Positions 8,703 through 15,707 of a DNA stretch of 64,000 nt are shown here, one piece after another (positions within the stretch are counted from its first letter, which is position 1; each line of letters begins with the position of its first letter). The position numbers were made by a program, and so were the translations under genes. The DNA is from Planctomycetales bacterium (GTDB taxonomy: Bacteria; Planctomycetota; Planctomycetia; Planctomycetales; Planctomycetaceae). The stretch spans positions 60,814-124,813 of the forward strand of contig JAPLOA010000047.1 of NCBI GenBank assembly GCA_026400835.1. Direction: 5' to 3'. Below the pieces are notes generated by a model. That model was not told the DNA's origin, did no database searches, and saw only the letters and a program-made list of their open reading frames with translations.

Positions 8703-8905
8703 AATACATCGACGCAGACACCATTCGTGAAGCCACTGAATTCCTCCGCAATGGCGGCGACAAAGAACGTGCGGCAGCTTATCTCGGATGCAAGCCAAAG
8801 GATCTTCCGAAGCTGCTTGATCTGCCATCGCTCAAGCCAGTCCCAACTGATCAGGATCAGGACTTCGATCTTTGGTCGGTCGATCGTGCGAAGGAGGTGT
8901 TGTGA
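8699..8905 (+). CDS. Small element protein, 68 residues
   Basis: MKYIDADTIREATEFLRNGGDKERAAAYLGCKPKDLPKLL looks like two helices resembling a small helix-turn-helix, followed by an acidic tail (TDQDQDFDLWSVDRAKEVL). The start overlaps the preceding stop by four bases. The stop overlaps the next start (TGATG at 8903-8907), and a strong AAGGAGG for the next gene sits within its last codons. This tight coupling supports a real gene in one operon with its neighbours. Specific function is not recognisable. Confidence 0.6.
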   Translation: MKYIDADTIREATEFLRNGGDKERAAAYLGCKPKDLPKLLDLPSLKPVPTDQDQDFDLWSVDRAKEVL

Positions 8906-9835
8906 TGGTTAAAGCAACACTTTATCCAGCTAGCTCGATAAAACGGAAACGGCGAACGAAAGCCGAACTCGATAGTCTGAAGAAATCCATGCTGGAGATC
9001 GGCGCAGAGAATCAGCCGATGACTCTGAGGCAGTTGTTCTATCAGATGGTGAGTCGTCAACTGATTCCAAAGACGGAGAAGCAATACGACGCTATCGGCC
9101 GTCTGGCAACGCTGATGCGGCGATCTGGCGAACTGCCTTATTCATGGATGGCAGACAATACTCGCTGGATGCGAAAACCGCAGTCTCACAACTCACTGGA
9201 AGGATTCCTGAATGAGCAGTACTCGCTGGATGCGAAAACCGCAGTCTCACAACTCACTGGAAGGATTCCTGAATGAGCAGCAGACGTTGTATCGTCGTGA
9301 CTTATGGCAGGACCAAAACGCCTACGTTGAAATCTGGCTGGAGAAAGACGCGCTCGCAGGCGTGTTGATGGAAGCGACCAGATATTGGGATGTTCCGTTG
9401 ATGGTCTGTCGTGGTTATGCGTCTGTCAGTTTTCTGCACAGTGCAGCAGAAACCATTCGCGATGTAAACAAGCCGACGTTCCTCTACTACTTCGGTGATT
9501 GTGATCCCTCGGGCCGTGATATTCCTCGGGCCGTGGAACGTAGTCTTCGCGAAATGGCACCAGGTGCTGACATCACATTCGAAGTTGTTGCAGTAACCGA
9601 TCAGCAGATTATCGACTATAGCCTGCCAACTCGCCCGACCAAAAGCACTGATTCACGGTCAAAGAATTTCACGGGTGAATCGGTCGAAGTCGATGCGATC
9701 CCACCGAAAGAACTGATCCGCATTTGTCGGCAGTGTATTGAGCAACACGTTGACGATGAGATGCTCGACAGACACAGCAATATCGAGCGACTTGAACGGC
9801 AGACGCTAACCAACATCGTCAGCAACATGGCATAA
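8905..9835 (+). pseudogene. Spo11/TopoVI-A-like Toprim protein, frame broken by a 61-bp tandem duplication
   Basis: Two overlapping frames (8905-9276 and 9212-9835) encode the two halves of one protein. Between them, 9159-9219 is exactly repeated at 9220-9280; 61 is not a multiple of three, so the frame shifts. Removing one copy restores a 289-residue frame. It then shows an N-terminal winged-helix segment with NQPMTLRQLFYQMVSRQL (Tyr46 in the position of the Spo11/TopoVI-A catalytic tyrosine) and a Toprim domain with Glu126 and the GDCDPSGRDIP motif (Asp178, Asp180). No B subunit (GHKL ATPase) gene accompanies it, as in the stand-alone Mini-A type proteins of mobile elements. AAGGAGG at 8891-8897 precedes the ATG. 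The duplication may be recent or an assembly artefact. Confidence 0.8.
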
Positions 9836-9837
9836 GA

Positions 9838-9871
9838 AAAGCCCGACCAACTGGGAAGCTGATCGGGCTTT
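9838..9871 (+). terminator. Intrinsic terminator after the TopoVI-A-like gene
   Basis: AAAGCCCGA (9838-9846) and TCGGGCTTT (9863-9871) form a 9-bp stem with a 16-base loop directly after the stop codon. It separates this operon from the replication operon. Confidence 0.6.
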
Positions 9872-9930
9872 CTCGCAACAACATTTTCAATTCAACCGCC
9901 TGGCAGGGCGGCAACAGGAGCAAAGCTATT

Positions 9931-10233
9931 ATGTGCGATGAAGATCCTGACGGGAATACGCATTCTCTCACGGCAAAAGATATTGTCGAGATCCGCACCG
10001 ACTGGGGCATGGGCGTACCGCTATCAACGCTCGCAATGCAACGCGACATCACTGAGAAGTCTCTGCGACAGCGACTTGGCCTTACAACGTCCAGGGCGAT
10101 TCCAGAGCCACCGGCAGAACATCGCGGATTGATTGGTCCTGCAGAAGTCGCTCAGATGACCGATCGAAAGCAGCAACTGCAGGCACTCCGGGAAATGATC
10201 GCAGACCGGGAGGGCCGCAACGATGGGCGATGA
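9931..10233 (+). CDS. Small helix-turn-helix-like protein before the initiator
   Basis: A 100-residue product. Residues about 12-50 (SLTAKDIVEIRTDWGMGVPLSTLAMQRDITEKSLRQRLGL) resemble a homeodomain-like helix-turn-helix as in small phage regulators. The C-terminal part is charged and helical (AEVAQMTDRKQQLQALREMIADREG). An AGGAG lies about 12 bases before the ATG. It overlaps the initiator gene by 11 bases, so the two are co-transcribed. It may control replication or copy number, but this is inferred. Confidence 0.65.
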   Translation: MCDEDPDGNTHSLTAKDIVEIRTDWGMGVPLSTLAMQRDITEKSLRQRLGLTTSRAIPEPPAEHRGLIGPAEVAQMTDRKQQLQALREMIADREGRNDGR

Positions 10234-11101
10234 GTCGAAGCCCGACAAATGGAAGTTGATCAGAGGGACAAACCTCAAAAGCGAAGATCGACATGTTCTG
10301 CTTACGCTGTTTCTGTTTCAGGGCGACAACGGTGCGGCATTCTGTAAACAGGAAACATTGGCGCAAGAAATCGGCGTTGATCCTCGATCGGTCCGACGAA
10401 GTCTCAAGCGGCTGAACGCGGCTGGAATCGTTCGCAGTGAATGGAAGATCCTGAACAGCGTTCCGATGCGAACCTACGCCATTGATTTTCAGACTTTGAA
10501 GACTGTTCAACGTGGCAACGGTAGGACACCAGCGTCCTACCCTGAAACGTCTGACGGTAGGACACCAGCGTCCGCATCGGTAGGACACCAGCGTCCGGAC
10601 CACCAGGACACCAGCGTCCTACAGGAAGATCCATTGAATATCCAAAGAAGATCCAGAGGGGCTCGCACACCGAAAACGAGGTTCCAGAAACCGACAGCGG
10701 AACAGGTTTGCGAATATGCGACAGATCAAGGTTGCTCCACCTTCGATGCGGGTAAGTTTTGCGATTACTACGAATCCAACGGTTGGCGAGTCGGAAGAAC
10801 CGCAATGAAGGATTGGCGGGCAACGGTCCGCAACTGGATTCGCAGCGGTGGCACTCAGGGCAACGGCAGGGCATCCGGCAACACTAACGCAGAACAAGCC
10901 TGGCAGGATCTGAAGCGAGTGATACGGAAAATCGACAAAACGAAGCCATACAAAAATCCGCTTCAGCAGCAATTGAAGCCGGAGGTCTATCAGGCCGCGG
11001 AGTCGGTTGGATTCAAGGCCCTGTTTTCAATTACTGAGTTCAACGAATCAAAACTAAACGCCGCATTCGCCGCGGCACTGACAGGAGGCAAAAATGATTG
11101 A
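10223..11101 (+). CDS. Replication initiator, lambda O-like, with iterons inside the gene
   Basis: A 292-residue protein. Residues about 30-75 form a winged helix (CKQETLAQEIGVDPRSVRRSLKRLNAAGIVRSEW), as in phage replication organisers. The middle (about 100-150) is low-complexity, with a repeated GRTPAS/GHQRP sequence dictated by DNA iterons. The C-terminal region includes FCDYYESNGWRVGRTAMKDWRATVRNWI, typical of DnaD/helicase-loader-like phage proteins. It overlaps the downstream dnaB-like start by 8 bases. The arrangement of initiator, internal iterons and helicase parallels lambda O and its origin. Expected role: bind the origin at 10520-10619 and load the element helicase. Confidence 0.75.
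   Translation: MGDESKPDKWKLIRGTNLKSEDRHVLLTLFLFQGDNGAAFCKQETLAQEIGVDPRSVRRSLKRLNAAGIVRSEWKILNSVPMRTYAIDFQTLKTVQRGNGRTPASYPETSDGRTPASASVGHQRPDHQDTSVLQEDPLNIQRRSRGARTPKTRFQKPTAEQVCEYATDQGCSTFDAGKFCDYYESNGWRVGRTAMKDWRATVRNWIRSGGTQGNGRASGNTNAEQAWQDLKRVIRKIDKTKPYKNPLQQQLKPEVYQAAESVGFKALFSITEFNESKLNAAFAAALTGGKND
10520..10619. repeat. Iterons within the initiator gene, probable replication origin
   Basis: GGTAGGACACCAGCGTCC occurs at 10520-10537, 10556-10573 and 10579-10596, and a shortened AGGACACCAGCGTCC at 10605-10619. Each unit is itself a dyad (AGGAC...GTCCT in units 1 and 4). Successive centres are spaced about 36, 23 and 24 bases. Position in the middle of a lambda O-like gene directly upstream of a DnaB gene makes this the best candidate for the element origin. 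Confidence 0.75.
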
Positions 11102-12461
11102 TACCGATGTGCGTGTACCACCGCAAAATCTGGACGCGGAAAAGGCCCTGATTGGTTCGCTGCTCCTCGACCGGAACGAACTGGATGAGATCAATATCAA
11201 GCCAGAGCAGTTCTATAGCGAATCAATGGCCAGAATCTTTCGGCTGATTGACTCAATGAGTCGTGCGGGGTTGCCGGTTGATCTTGTGACGATATCCGAA
11301 GAACTCGCCCGATCAGGACAACTGGAAGCGGTTGGCGGACTGGGAACGATTGTTGAGCTGTTCGAAACAGTTCCGCACTCGAAGCACGCGCCGCACTATG
11401 CTCGGATCGTCGCGGAAAAATGGATGCTGCGACAGGTGATATACGCCGCAAGGGAAGTCGAATCGGATTGTTTTGGATCTGATCGGACTCCTGACGAGAT
11501 TCTTGCGTCGGCGGTTCAACGGCTTTCGCAACTGAGCGATGGCAACGACCGAGACGGACTCGTGAGTCTCAGCGAGTCATGCGACGAAGTCTTGGAAGCG
11601 ATCAGGAAGCGACAGAATCACGAAGTTGATGGCGGCCGATTATCAACAGGCTTTGCGGATCTTGATTATCACCTCGGTGGCTTCGGTGAAGGCCAGATGA
11701 TTGTGCTGGCAGCGAGGCCGGCAATCGGCAAGAGCGCCCTGGGCCTTAACATCGCCGCTAACGCGATGAAGGCCGGGAACGGTGTTTTGTTCGTCTCGCT
11801 GGAAATGAGCCATCAGGAGCTTACTGAGAGGCTTCTGAGCAGCGAGGCGTCTATCAACGGCCATGACATCACATCGGGCAACATCAGCGAACATCAAATG
11901 TACGAACTGAGCAGGTGCGCCGACGCTGTTTCTCGCAATCGACTGTTCTACCTGGACAACAAACATTCCATCGCAGACATCACAGCAAAAGCCCGTCTTG
12001 CGTATCGGAAACATGGCGTGCGTTTTGTAGTCGCGGATTATCTGCAGTTGGTTGACGCGGAAAGTAAACGCGGCATGTTGCGCGAGCAGGCTGTTTCTGC
12101 AGTGAGTCGTGAACTCAAGCGGCTCGCAATGGAATTGAAGATTCCAGTCCTCGTGTTGTCTCAGTTGAATCGAGAGGTCGAGAAGCGAGACGACAAGCGG
12201 CCAAAGCTGTCAGATATCCGGGAGTCAGGAGCGATTGAACAGGACGCCAATGTGGTGCTTTTCCTGCATCGTCCAGACGCCTACGACGCGGAAGATAGGC
12301 CAGGGCAGGCTGAAGTCATCATCGCGAAGAATCGCACGGGGCCAACGGGCACTGTACTTCTGACATGGCGCAAGGAGTTCTGCAGGTTCGAGAGTTTCGC
12401 GCCAATGCAGGACTACGATTTCACCTTTGCGTCTGATGCTGGAAATCTGGTGCGACCATGA
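11094..12461 (+). CDS. Replicative DNA helicase, DnaB family, element-encoded
   Basis: A 455-residue DnaB-type helicase of normal family length. The N-terminal domain starts VPPQNLDAEKALIGSLLLD. The RecA-like domain carries Walker A in ARPAIGKSALGLNIAANA (about residue 205), LFVSLEMSHQELTERLLS, Walker B FVVADYLQLV, and VLSQLNREVEKR...LSDIRESGAIEQDANVVLFLHR. The last part, ERPGQAEVIIAKNRTGPTGTVLLTW, is also typical. It unwinds the element fork as a hexamer after loading by the upstream initiator. A private helicase suggests replication independent of the host loader. It overlaps its neighbours by a few bases on both sides. Confidence 0.93.
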   Translation: MIDTDVRVPPQNLDAEKALIGSLLLDRNELDEINIKPEQFYSESMARIFRLIDSMSRAGLPVDLVTISEELARSGQLEAVGGLGTIVELFETVPHSKHAPHYARIVAEKWMLRQVIYAAREVESDCFGSDRTPDEILASAVQRLSQLSDGNDRDGLVSLSESCDEVLEAIRKRQNHEVDGGRLSTGFADLDYHLGGFGEGQMIVLAARPAIGKSALGLNIAANAMKAGNGVLFVSLEMSHQELTERLLSSEASINGHDITSGNISEHQMYELSRCADAVSRNRLFYLDNKHSIADITAKARLAYRKHGVRFVVADYLQLVDAESKRGMLREQAVSAVSRELKRLAMELKIPVLVLSQLNREVEKRDDKRPKLSDIRESGAIEQDANVVLFLHRPDAYDAEDRPGQAEVIIAKNRTGPTGTVLLTWRKEFCRFESFAPMQDYDFTFASDAGNLVRP

Positions 12462-12670
12462 AGGCAAAAAAAGATCCATCGCCCGAACAAATCGAGCAAC
12501 TGACAGCAGAGATCCGCGCAACGTGGACAGCGGCGGAACGGCTCAGGCGGCTCAGAGCCGACTGGCGACCAATGTTCACTCGATGCGATGGCGAAAAACT
12601 CGAGATCGAAGCTGCGGACTATGAGCGGCATCATGAGCAGCGTGCGGAACTGCAGACTGCAGGAACGTGA
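12458..12670 (+). CDS. Small charged element protein, 70 residues
   Basis: The start overlaps the helicase stop (ATGA at 12458). The product is highly charged and helical (PEQIEQLTAEIRATWTAAERLRRLRADW), with no recognised domain. Tight coupling with the helicase gene and a clean frame support it being expressed. It might assist replication, but nothing in the sequence shows this. Confidence 0.55.
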   Translation: MKAKKDPSPEQIEQLTAEIRATWTAAERLRRLRADWRPMFTRCDGEKLEIEAADYERHHEQRAELQTAGT

Positions 12671-12679
12671 AAAGTTTTT

Positions 12680-12707
12680 TTGACAGACAGACGAATGTTC
12701 TTACACT
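12680..12707 (+). promoter_or_regulatory. Candidate sigma70-type promoter
   Basis: TTGACA (12680-12685) and TACACT (12702-12707) are separated by 16 bases. This is a perfect -35 with a fair -10, at the junction between the replication operon and the capsid side. It would start transcription just before the ATG at 12733. Confidence 0.45.
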
Positions 12708-12732
12708 CTCACGAAGATTGGAATGTGAAGCA

Positions 12733-13146
12733 ATGATCGACGAAGCAACAACGCCAAAAATGAAACTGATCCTGCATCGACTGGCAGACGCCGAACTTGG
12801 CGAACTTGTCGGATGGACTGCAGGCTTGGAAACGCGGCACGGCTGCGCAGCACCTCGATTCTGCTTATGGCTGGCGGAATCGGTGGTGGCGGAACTGAAA
12901 CGACGAACTTCAGGCGGCGCGGTTGAAGCTGGATCACTGTCATTGCCAGCAATGGGGCCGCGTGAGGTCGGAATCGCTCTGATTGTCCTCAGTGGCAGAA
13001 CTTACGCGCCACAGGGCAATTTGGTTGCGCAGTTCTTCGATGAAGTCCTGACGCATGTCATCGCACTGGCTGCGGTTCAATTGCACGAATTCGAAAACCT
13101 TTGTTGTGAAATCAATCAGAATGGAGCGACCAGCGATGAAGACTAA
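12733..13146 (+). CDS. Unknown element protein, about 137 residues
   Basis: The frame is open from a GTG at 12667, but the ATG at 12733 is preferred because a candidate promoter lies between them. The product (from MIDEATTPKMKLILHRLADAELGEL) is mostly helical, with no recognised motif. The same frame from 12667 would give 159 residues. The 3' end overlaps the next gene by 11 bases. It could be a regulator linking the replication and capsid modules, but this is only positional reasoning. Confidence 0.55.
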   Translation: MIDEATTPKMKLILHRLADAELGELVGWTAGLETRHGCAAPRFCLWLAESVVAELKRRTSGGAVEAGSLSLPAMGPREVGIALIVLSGRTYAPQGNLVAQFFDEVLTHVIALAAVQLHEFENLCCEINQNGATSDED

Positions 13147-13363
13147 TCACGATTTGCCGTGTAACGATGAAGCCGAAACTAAGTCACCAGCGATCGAACT
13201 TCTGGATCTGGAACAAGTGGCTCAAAGATACAAAGTCACGATCCGCAGTGTGCAAAACTGGGTGAAAATCAATCCAGCATTCCCGCAACCATTGAGATTC
13301 TCCCGTCGGATTGTCCGATGGCGACTGGCCGACTTGGAAGCCTTCGAAGCTGGCAAGCAATGA
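13136..13363 (+). CDS. AlpA/excisionase-like helix-turn-helix protein
   Basis: A 75-residue protein. LLDLEQVAQRYKVTIRSVQNWVKINPAFPQPLRFSRRIVRWRLADLEAFEAG is a textbook AlpA/MerR-type winged helix: a turn-helix, the PxPxR wing and the WRxxDLEAF helix. Such proteins regulate integrase or serve as recombination directionality factors in satellites and prophages. The ATG at 13136 is chosen because GGAG sits about 10 bases upstream and the domain begins about 22 residues later. A 29-codon frame (13360-13449) overlaps its stop but is too short to support. Confidence 0.75.
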   Translation: MKTNHDLPCNDEAETKSPAIELLDLEQVAQRYKVTIRSVQNWVKINPAFPQPLRFSRRIVRWRLADLEAFEAGKQ

Positions 13364-13528
13364 AATCATTCCCGGTGAGTATCAGATTCATGTGGTGGCA
13401 GTCCGTTGATTGCCAGAGCGACACAAGAACTGATGAAATCGGACGGTGAAAAAAAGACGGTTTGTGCCTCGTTAGTCGCAGCCGCAACGGTGTAAAAACA
13501 AACTGGTTCAAAATTGGAGAATTGAATT

Positions 13529-14809
13529 ATGGACGTAAAAAGTAGCAAAATGAGTCCAGTCGAATTGCAGGCTGCAATTGACCAGTGTCTCTCGAAAATG
13601 GACTTGCTTGTCGCGACAGCGAAAAGCGAAGGGCGTGATTTTTCAGAGAAGGAGCGGGCTGAATTCGACACAGTCGAAAGTGAAGCACGTTTACTCAACG
13701 CGACTCGCGATCGAAAGCAAAAGTCCGATGAGATTCAGGCCCGCGTGAATGCTGGCGAGTTTGCCAACGTTCCAGATTTCCTCCGAACCGGTGGCGGCGG
13801 CGGCGGACCTCGTGCCTCATGGCAGACAGATTCGCGTGGTTGTCGTTATGCGATCCTGTCGCGTGAAGACAAGGCGACAAGCCTTTTGCCAAGCAAGTCG
13901 AGGAACGAATTCGGGCATTTCATTTTGGCGAAACTGTTCGGGCCTAGTGCCTCAACGCCTCAAAATGTAAGGGCTTCGCTAAGTGGCGACACGAACCATC
14001 TTGGCGGCGTTTTTGTGCCTGAGGAACTGTTCGGCGGCATCATCGACCTGGCACGCGCCAAGTCAGTTCTGATGCAAGCTGGCATGAGAACTCTGTTGAT
14101 GAATTCCGATAGTCTGGTTGTCCCTAAACTGGGCTCGGATGTTGTCATTGCTTTGCGCGGTCAAAACGATGCAATCGCGGAATCTGATCCGACATTCGGT
14201 TCGGTTCGGTTGGTTGCGAAATCAGCTGCTTGCATGACACGGGTCAGCAGAGAATTGGTGGAAGACAGCCCTGAGATGCTGGCCGAAATGATCGGGCAAC
14301 TTATGACGCGGTCGATGGCCACTACAATTGATGGCTGGGGTCTGGATGGTGCGGGTGGAACTGAACCGGAAGGTCTTTTCCTTCAGAGCGGCATCGGTTC
14401 AACTGGCAGCATCGGTCAAATTGATTGGACGGATGTAAACGCGGCAGCAGTGGCGATTGAAAAATTGAACCACACTCCCACCGCCATGATCCTGAGTCCA
14501 GAGCGATACGCGGATCTGTTCAATATCGAAACCGGAAACGGAACAACGGCAGCACGTGGCTGGCTCGATGTTCCACCCTCGTTGCGGAACGTGCAATTCC
14601 TTTCGACGACGAACTGTCCAAATGAAAAAGCAATGCTTGGCGACTTTTCGAAGTTCGCTATGGGATTGCGATCTAGCCCACTGGTTGAAGCAACGCAGGT
14701 GGGTGGCGATGCGTTTCAGAACCATCAGGTTTTGATCAAGATCACAGCCCGCCTGGATTTTGTTGCGTTGGACAGCGCGGCGTTTCATAGCCTGACAGGG
14801 TTAACATAA
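13529..14809 (+). CDS. HK97-fold phage major capsid protein
   Basis: A 426-residue protein with the architecture of the HK97 major capsid family. Residues 1-90 form the helical, charged N-terminal arm or scaffold-like region (SPVELQAAIDQCLSKMDLLVATAKSEGRDFSEKERAEFD). A Gly-rich hinge and then the capsid core follow, with SGDTNHLGGVFVPEELFGGIIDLARAKSVLMQAG, VSRELVEDSPEMLAEMI, a DGAGGTEPEGLFL loop and, near the end, GDFSKFAMGLRSSPLVEATQV. GGAG lies 9 bases before the ATG. No protease or portal gene is adjacent, unlike in complete HK97-type prophages. It could build satellite capsids, perhaps of altered size, filled with helper machinery. Confidence 0.9.
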   Translation: MDVKSSKMSPVELQAAIDQCLSKMDLLVATAKSEGRDFSEKERAEFDTVESEARLLNATRDRKQKSDEIQARVNAGEFANVPDFLRTGGGGGGPRASWQTDSRGCRYAILSREDKATSLLPSKSRNEFGHFILAKLFGPSASTPQNVRASLSGDTNHLGGVFVPEELFGGIIDLARAKSVLMQAGMRTLLMNSDSLVVPKLGSDVVIALRGQNDAIAESDPTFGSVRLVAKSAACMTRVSRELVEDSPEMLAEMIGQLMTRSMATTIDGWGLDGAGGTEPEGLFLQSGIGSTGSIGQIDWTDVNAAAVAIEKLNHTPTAMILSPERYADLFNIETGNGTTAARGWLDVPPSLRNVQFLSTTNCPNEKAMLGDFSKFAMGLRSSPLVEATQVGGDAFQNHQVLIKITARLDFVALDSAAFHSLTGLT

Positions 14810-14811
14810 GA

Positions 14812-14943
14812 ATGAGCACAACGGCTTCGCTGTCCGTCGTTACTGGCAGCGGGTCTTTAGTGCGGCAACGCGGGAGTGATGGCTGTAATCGGGTGGCCAT
14901 TGCTCCCATTTGTCTTTCGGCAGACCCCGGGGCATTTTTCTAG
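14812..14943 (+). CDS. Possible 43-residue protein after the capsid gene
   Basis: An ATG two bases after the capsid stop opens a 43-codon frame (MSTTASLSVVTGSGSLVRQRG...DPGAFF) ending in TAG at 14941. The spacing suggests coupling to the capsid gene, but there is no family match and the frame is short. It could be a fragment of a connector or decoration protein. The rest of the gap to 15114 shows no gene. Confidence 0.25.
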   Translation: MSTTASLSVVTGSGSLVRQRGSDGCNRVAIAPICLSADPGAFF

Positions 14944-15114
14944 GCGAGCCCGTTTAGGCGATATCTACGCCCACTCGCACATTTTTGTTGCTGTTTTCGA
15001 AGGGGGGGTCGCCACGCCCCTAGGGGTATGGCGAATGTTCAAACTCAGCCCTGGCGATAGCCTGAGCCTGCGCGTGTCTACGAATCCAACGAATGTCTTT
15101 TTGAGGTGAATCAA

Positions 15115-15534
15115 ATGGCAGGCACTCCCGGACGTTCAGGCGGCAAGAATCGGAAGGTGAAGTCAGGCTCCTCGGACGGCAAGCCAACAACCCCGCGCCC
15201 ACTGTCACCAACTGCAATGAAGCATTTCAAATGGCTGATCACGCGGCTCGGCGCGGGGCAGAAATCCTCCAACTGGCGACGGATCGACGGGGCACTTTTG
15301 GCGACTTTGGCCGAAGTGCTGGAGAGTCAGGAATCCGTTGCTTCCATGTTGACTGACTTGCCATCGTCTTTGGAATTGATTCGCCTTCGCAGTAATTTGG
15401 CAGGCCAGATGCAACGTCTAAGTGCCGTGGTTGGATTGTCACCAATCGACCGTGCGCGGCTTCCTGCGGAAGTGCCTGCAGACAAGGATGATCCGTTTCA
15501 AGCGATCATGCGACGAATGTCTTCAGGCAATTGA
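15115..15534 (+). CDS. Terminase small subunit, P27 family-like
   Basis: A 139-residue protein. It starts MAGTPGRSGGKNRKVK, followed by LSPTAMKHFKWLITRLGAG...RIDGALLATLAEVLESQ and ends LSAVVGLSPIDRARLPAEVPADKDDPFQAIMRRM. The GTPGRSGG start, the Asp-containing helix and the GLSPIDRARL motif are typical of P27-type small terminases, which recognise the packaging site. No large terminase gene is present. In known satellites a private small terminase redirects the helper large subunit to satellite DNA, and the same role is inferred here. The ATG at 15115 has GAGGT 7 bases upstream and is preferred to the GTG at 15106. Confidence 0.75.
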   Translation: MAGTPGRSGGKNRKVKSGSSDGKPTTPRPLSPTAMKHFKWLITRLGAGQKSSNWRRIDGALLATLAEVLESQESVASMLTDLPSSLELIRLRSNLAGQMQRLSAVVGLSPIDRARLPAEVPADKDDPFQAIMRRMSSGN

Positions 15535-15580
15535 GCCAGATTCGGGCGAGTAAAGTATCGGCCAAACAATCGAAGGCCCT

Positions 15581-15672
15581 CCTGAGCGATCCTGAGCGAT
15601 CGTTTCCAACGTGGAAGTCATTCGTGCCGCCGATCACTTCCAAAATGGTTGGAAGTCAAAAATTCACTTCCA
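15581..15672. promoter_or_regulatory. Operator-like repeats upstream of the integrase
   Basis: A tandem 10-bp repeat CCTGAGCGAT lies at 15581-15600. It is followed by dyads: TTCCA-ACG-TGGAA (15604-15616), then ACTTCCAA-N5-TTGGAAGT (15636-15656, perfect 8-bp arms) and a further half-site ACTTCCAA (15665-15672). Several copies of one half-site just before the integrase suggest a repressor or directionality-factor binding region, perhaps for one of the element's small helix-turn-helix proteins. Confidence 0.55.
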
Positions 15673-15707
15673 ACGGCTCGCCAGTGGTTGATTGAGATCC
15701 CAGGCCG

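Noticed and set aside
10082..10603. Minus-strand frame with repeated RWCPT motifs
   Set aside because: It is the complement of the iteron-bearing initiator gene. Its repeats are a by-product of the DNA iterons.
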